Below are positions 6,663 through 9,708 of a stretch of DNA of 9,708 nt, piece by piece. The notes under the pieces are model-generated. The model was not told where the DNA came from. It ran no database searches and worked only from the letters and a program-made list of their open reading frames with translations. The DNA is from JAAZMA01 sp036720245 (GTDB lineage Bacteria > Bacillota > Clostridia > Tissierellales > Tepidimicrobiaceae), in NCBI GenBank assembly GCA_036720245.1, contig DAIMNI010000073.1, positions 1-9,708 on the forward strand. Direction: 5' to 3'. Positions within the stretch are counted from its first letter, which is position 1; every line of letters starts with the position of its first letter. Position numbers and translations under genes: made by a program.

Positions 6663-7593
6663 TGAAGAGGTCCTAGAATTATATTTTGAACTCTTGAGGT
6701 TTATAAAGATAGCAGATTTCTATGATGAAAGGTATGTAAACTATATTGAACGGGTGAGCCAGGATATACTATTAAAACTATTTTGCATAGATCCTTCTTA
6801 TTTGTTAAGTGAAACTTTAAAAAAAGGGAAAGCAGCCATATTCTTTTCTGCTACATTAACACCTCTTGATTATTATAGGGATGTATTAGGTGGAGATGAA
6901 GAAGATTATATTATTAGATTTTCCTCACCATTTCTCAAGGACAATCTATGTCTTTTAATTGGGGATACTGTTTCTACAAAATATAAGGATAGAGATAAAA
7001 CCTATTTAGATATAGTGAAATACATCGAAGAATTTATTTCACATAAAAAGGGAAACTATTTTGTCTTTTTTCCCTCATATAGGTACATGGAGCAAATATA
7101 TAAGTGCTTTTTAGAAAGAAATCCAAATATTAAATCTGTAATCCAAGAGACTTTTATGACAGAAGATGATAGAGAGAAATTTTTAAATAGATTTGATTCT
7201 GAAAAAGAGGATACAATGATTGCTTTTGCAGTATTGGGAGGTATATTTTCAGAAGGAATAGACTTAATTGGAGACAAGCTTATTGGAGCTGTAATTGTAG
7301 GAGTAGGGCTACCTCAGATATGTTTTGAAAGGGATATTATTAGGGAATATTTCCAGGCTAAAAATAATCTAGGATATGAATATGCCTATATGTATCCTGG
7401 AATGAACAAAGTCCTTCAAGCAGCTGGCAGGGTTATAAGAAGTGAGAGGGATAGGGGAGCATTATTGCTAATTGACGAAAGGCTTGGCACTGTAAAATAT
7501 AAAAGATTATATCCAGAGGAATGGTTTCATTATAAGAAGATAGTAGATTCTGAAACTATTGGCATAAATCTAATGAAGTTTTGGGAGGATTAG
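6663..7593 (+). CDS. Nuclease-helicase, C-terminal part (helicase domain 2)
   Basis: This is the remainder of the gene that starts at 5253. Coding resumes with E-E-V-L-E-L-Y at 6664 and runs to TAG 7591-7593, about 309 residues. The second RecA-like domain of the XPD/DinG family is visible: FFSATLTP (from 6841) linking the helicase domains, YFVFFPSYRYME (from about 7060), motif V around GGIFSEGIDLIG (from about 7240) and motif VI QAAGRVIRSERDRG (from about 7420), with the arginine finger pattern QxxGRxIR. An ATG at 6643 that opens a frame across the Ns is an artefact of the gap and not a separate start. With the left half the whole protein has about 776 residues plus any gap residues, a normal length for a complete enzyme. 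I see no biological disruption in either half. Confidence 0.9.
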
Positions 7594-7616
7594 GGATAAT
7601 TACTAGGGAAAGAAAT

Positions 7617-7742
7617 GTGAAAAGAATATACTTGTTATATGAATGTTCTGATATAATGAATTCATATCAAATACAATTTGATGAGAGACTAAAATTCCAG
7701 CTTGAATCAAGTAAGAAGGAAATTTGTTGTGATAAAATTTAA
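7617..7742 (+). CDS. Possible small ORF (41 residues) overlapping the next gene's start
   Basis: GTG 7617 follows AGGGAAAG (7605-7612) and opens a 41-codon frame ending at TAA 7740-7742. The start MKRIYLLYECSD resembles, from memory, small hypothetical proteins of Firmicutes that open with a K(V/I)YLLYEC pattern. The rest is not recognisable, so it may be a truncated relic. It overlaps the promoter and first codons of the downstream acetyltransferase gene in another frame, which argues against both being fully functional as drawn. No function can be given. Confidence 0.22.
   Translation: MKRIYLLYECSDIMNSYQIQFDERLKFQLESSKKEICCDKI
7632..7657 (+). promoter_or_regulatory. Extended -10 promoter for the three-GNAT cluster
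   Basis: TGATATAAT (7649-7657) is an extended -10 (TGnTATAAT) with a perfect TATAAT at 7652-7657. TTGTTA at 7632-7637 resembles a -35 but is only 14 bases away, so the extended -10 probably carries most of the activity. Transcription would start near 7664. Confidence 0.5.
7649..7682. promoter_or_regulatory. Two overlapping palindromes at the GNAT-cluster promoter
   Basis: The first pair is TGATAT (7649-7654) with ATATCA (7664-7669), enclosing the palindrome ATGAATTCAT (7656-7665) over the -10 box. The second is ATCAAAT-ACA-ATTTGAT (7666-7682), a perfect 7-bp inverted repeat just after the expected start point. Both positions suit a repressor site; the second could also form an RNA hairpin in the leader. 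Confidence 0.4.
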
Positions 7743-8604
7743 ATTAGCTGAAAAAGAAGATGTAAATAAAATTTCTAGTTTTATAGCAAAAATTAATAGT
7801 AAAGTGGAAAACCATATTGGTTATTGTGGCACTAATAAAGAAGAAATAGCAAATTCATTGGTGGAAGATATAACTGATATTCCCTTTAACAATAGTTTTA
7901 TAATTGGTATTGAAGATGGAGATATAATTGGTGTATTGGGCTTTGATACAGACTTTGATAGTAATAGTGTTGAGATATGGGGGCCATTTTTGAAGGAAGA
8001 TAAATGGGATATTGCAACTATAATGTGGGACAAGATGATAGAAATATTACCAAAAAAAATAGGTTTACTAAGTATGTTTATCAATAAAAGGAATAAAAAC
8101 TGTTTAAGATTAGCGGAGGATCTTAATTTCATTAAAGAAAGTGAAGAAATAATATTAAAATTTGAACGTTCTCATATTGATAATTTAAACGACATACCCA
8201 TAATTGAACTTTCACCTGACTATTATAAAGACATGCAATTACTTCATGATAAAGTTTTTCCTAATACATATTATAGCGGAAACCAAATTATAGAAAGATT
8301 GGATGATCATAGAAAGGTATTTGTAGATATAAAAGATAATAAATTAGCGGGATATATTTATCTTGAAGTTAATCCAGCATTCGGGGAGGGAAGTATAGAA
8401 TTTTTTGCTGTAGACGAATCACAAAGAGGTAAGGGCATAGGAAATAAACTATTGACTATGGCATTAAAATGGTTGTTTACTTTTGATTCTATAAATAATA
8501 TTATCCTATGTGTTAATTCGGCAAATGAAAAGGCATTGAATTTATATAATACAGTTGGATTTGAACAAGAATATGAGCTGTGTTATTTTATCAAAAAACT
8601 TTAG
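7729..8604 (+). CDS. Tandem GNAT N-acetyltransferase (two GNAT domains)
   Basis: The protein has 291 residues from GTG 7729, chosen over a TTG at 7702 because AGAAGGAA (7714-7721) lies 7 bases ahead of it and the product then begins VIKFKLAEKEDV like a GNAT. Two GNAT-like halves are visible. The N-terminal half (about 1-147) keeps the overall fold pattern but lacks the R/QxxGxG/A acetyl-CoA loop; the matching place reads GPFLKEDKWDIATI. The C-terminal half (about 150-291) has the loop intact as QRGKGIG (232-238) plus NEKALNLYNTVGFE (266-279). Only the C-terminal half is therefore likely to bind acetyl-CoA, as in other double-GNAT proteins such as the mycothiol synthase type, where one half is structural. 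The acceptor substrate is unknown. It heads a three-gene acetyltransferase cluster. Confidence 0.85.
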   Translation: MIKFKLAEKEDVNKISSFIAKINSKVENHIGYCGTNKEEIANSLVEDITDIPFNNSFIIGIEDGDIIGVLGFDTDFDSNSVEIWGPFLKEDKWDIATIMWDKMIEILPKKIGLLSMFINKRNKNCLRLAEDLNFIKESEEIILKFERSHIDNLNDIPIIELSPDYYKDMQLLHDKVFPNTYYSGNQIIERLDDHRKVFVDIKDNKLAGYIYLEVNPAFGEGSIEFFAVDESQRGKGIGNKLLTMALKWLFTFDSINNIILCVNSANEKALNLYNTVGFEQEYELCYFIKKL

Positions 8605-8616
8605 GGGTGTATGCTA

Positions 8617-9090
8617 ATGAACTATAGAAGAATTGAAATTAATAATAGTAACATTGATGGGGAATCAAATGCACTTTTAAATCAAATCGCAAAGTGGCAT
8701 AATTTAACACCAAAGATATGGATACCAGATTATGAAGTATCGATATCAGATATAGAAGAAACAGTGCAAAAAATCCTAAATACAAAAAATGAAAATTTAT
8801 TTCTTACTATTGCAGAAGATGAAGAAGGGGACATACAGGGTTTTATATGGGCATGCAAACAAGATGAGCCTCAAGATACGGTCATGATTATATCTTTGTA
8901 TGTTGCAGAAAATCATAGGGAGTGTGGCATAGCTACAAAATTAAAAATATTATTAGAAGAATGGTGTAAACATAATGGAATTAAGGCAATACAAACAACA
9001 GTACACTATAAAAATATTGATATGTTGGAATTAAACAAGAAACTTGGATATGTTCCAGGAATGATAAATATGACTAAAACTTTAGGATAA
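8617..9090 (+). CDS. GNAT family N-acetyltransferase
   Basis: This 157-residue single-domain GNAT starts 12 bases after the previous stop. AGGGG (8603-8607), which overlaps that stop codon, is only 3 bases from an ATG at 8611 but 9 bases from the in-frame ATG at 8617. I therefore start at 8617 (MNYRRIEINN); the 8611 start would add two residues. The acetyl-CoA loop is RECGIA (R101, G104, A106) in LYVAENHRECGIATKL, and the C-terminal end NIDMLELNKKLGYVPG (134-149) is the usual helix-turn of the fold. Tight spacing implies co-transcription and possibly translational coupling with the tandem GNAT. The substrate is unknown. Confidence 0.87.
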   Translation: MNYRRIEINNSNIDGESNALLNQIAKWHNLTPKIWIPDYEVSISDIEETVQKILNTKNENLFLTIAEDEEGDIQGFIWACKQDEPQDTVMIISLYVAENHRECGIATKLKILLEEWCKHNGIKAIQTTVHYKNIDMLELNKKLGYVPGMINMTKTLG

Positions 9091-9133
9091 GTTAAAGTGG
9101 ATCTATAATGAAATGGGAAGAAGGATGGTTACT

Positions 9134-9616
9134 ATGGACATAATGCTAAAAACGAGAACAAGGGAGCATGTTATAACTTTTTGGAACAAAACTCAAAATG
9201 AAGAAATAAAAAGATTATTTCCCTTTAGTATTGAATCCTTAGAAAAAGCACTAATATTATTTGAGGAATCTTTACAAGAGGGTGCTTTTAGTTATGGGAA
9301 AACAATTTATTTTGAAGGGAAATATGTTGGGGATATTTGGTGTTATAGTATAGATGAAAGTAATGAAAAAACGGCTATGCTAAGTATTGTCATTTTTGAA
9401 AAGGAATTGTGGGGCAGAGGTATAGCAACAGAGGTTACAAAGGTTTTTATAAAAGAAGTATTTAATAAGTTTAATATAGAAAAAATTGGGGCATTTACAT
9501 ATTCTAATAATTATGGATCAATAGGTTTATTAAAGAAACTTGGATTTGATGAAATTGAAACATTTGTTGAAGAAGGTATTGAATCAATATATTTTGAAAT
9601 ACGTAATGTAGGTTAG
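9134..9616 (+). CDS. GNAT family N-acetyltransferase, RimJ/RimL-like
   Basis: This 160-residue protein starts at ATG 9134 (MDIMLKTRTREHV). AAGGA (9121-9125) is 8 bases ahead, whereas the in-frame ATG at 9113 has no ribosome binding site. The loop LWGRGIATE (92-100) is the WGxGxAxE form seen in RimJ/RimL-type acetyltransferases, and NNYGSIGLLKKLGFDE (125-140) is the expected C-terminal pattern. The acceptor could be a protein N-terminus or a small amine; sequence does not decide. It lies 43 bases after the preceding GNAT gene with no clear promoter or terminator between, so it is probably in the same operon. The last 92 bases of the window after its stop hold no gene I can support. Confidence 0.86.
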   Translation: MDIMLKTRTREHVITFWNKTQNEEIKRLFPFSIESLEKALILFEESLQEGAFSYGKTIYFEGKYVGDIWCYSIDESNEKTAMLSIVIFEKELWGRGIATEVTKVFIKEVFNKFNIEKIGAFTYSNNYGSIGLLKKLGFDEIETFVEEGIESIYFEIRNVG

Positions 9617-9708
9617 AAAATTGCATACTATGTGATATAGAAACGGATCCTTTGAATGTAATCGGAAAAACAGGGTAATGGGAATAGAATTAACGTACCT
9701 CGTAGATT

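Noticed and set aside
9108..9143. MKWEEGWLLWT, a short tryptophan-rich frame before the last GNAT, considered as a leader peptide
   Set aside because: No terminator or antiterminator pair follows and it overlaps the real ribosome binding site. The tryptophans come from GG-rich codons around that site.
9678..9708. Possible start of a further gene (MGIELTYLVD) at the right edge
   Set aside because: The AGGG before the ATG is only a few bases away, and only ten codons are visible, too few to support a call.

Overview
The window reads as a chromosomal segment of a low-GC, Gram-positive anaerobe of the Clostridia type. The evidence is strongly AT-rich DNA, purine-rich AGGGGG/AAGGA ribosome binding sites, a tRNA-sensing T-box leader, and several GNAT acetyltransferases. 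Genus cannot be fixed from the sequence alone. Every supported gene is on the + strand.

Layout. (1) Bases 1-1674: the C-terminal part of an FtsX/MacB-type ABC permease, cut by the window edge, followed by its ATPase. Together they form one export or extraction transporter. (2) Bases 1675-2207 (533 bases) hold no intact gene. They contain what looks like a decayed scrap of a histidine phosphatase gene, a good promoter, and a complete T-box leader with AUG specifier, UGGU bulge, antiterminator and intrinsic terminator. (3) Bases 2208-3836: the methionyl-tRNA synthetase controlled by that T-box. It resembles the archaeal/eukaryotic-cytosolic class, with four CxxC knuckles, and carries KISTS where KMSKS is expected. 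(4) Bases 3837-5079: a Nudix hydrolase with a near-consensus promoter overlapped by a palindrome, then a GNAT acetyltransferase. (5) Bases 5253-7593: a large nuclease-helicase with an N-terminal PD-(D/E)XK domain fused to an iron-sulphur XPD/DinG helicase. It is interrupted by a 10-N assembly gap that puts the two halves out of frame. (6) Bases 7617-9616: three consecutive GNAT genes, the first a two-domain protein, behind an extended -10 promoter flanked by palindromes.

How they work together. The best supported regulatory circuit is T-box to metS: uncharged tRNA-Met should release termination and raise synthetase expression. The rest looks like independent accessory or housekeeping units (transport, nucleotide sanitation, DNA repair, small-molecule or protein acetylation). 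An ABC exporter, a second-type MetRS and acetyltransferases together are compatible with a defence-against-inhibitor theme, but the sequence does not prove it. I found no CRISPR array, insertion sequence, tRNA or rRNA gene, and no system that I can confidently call new.
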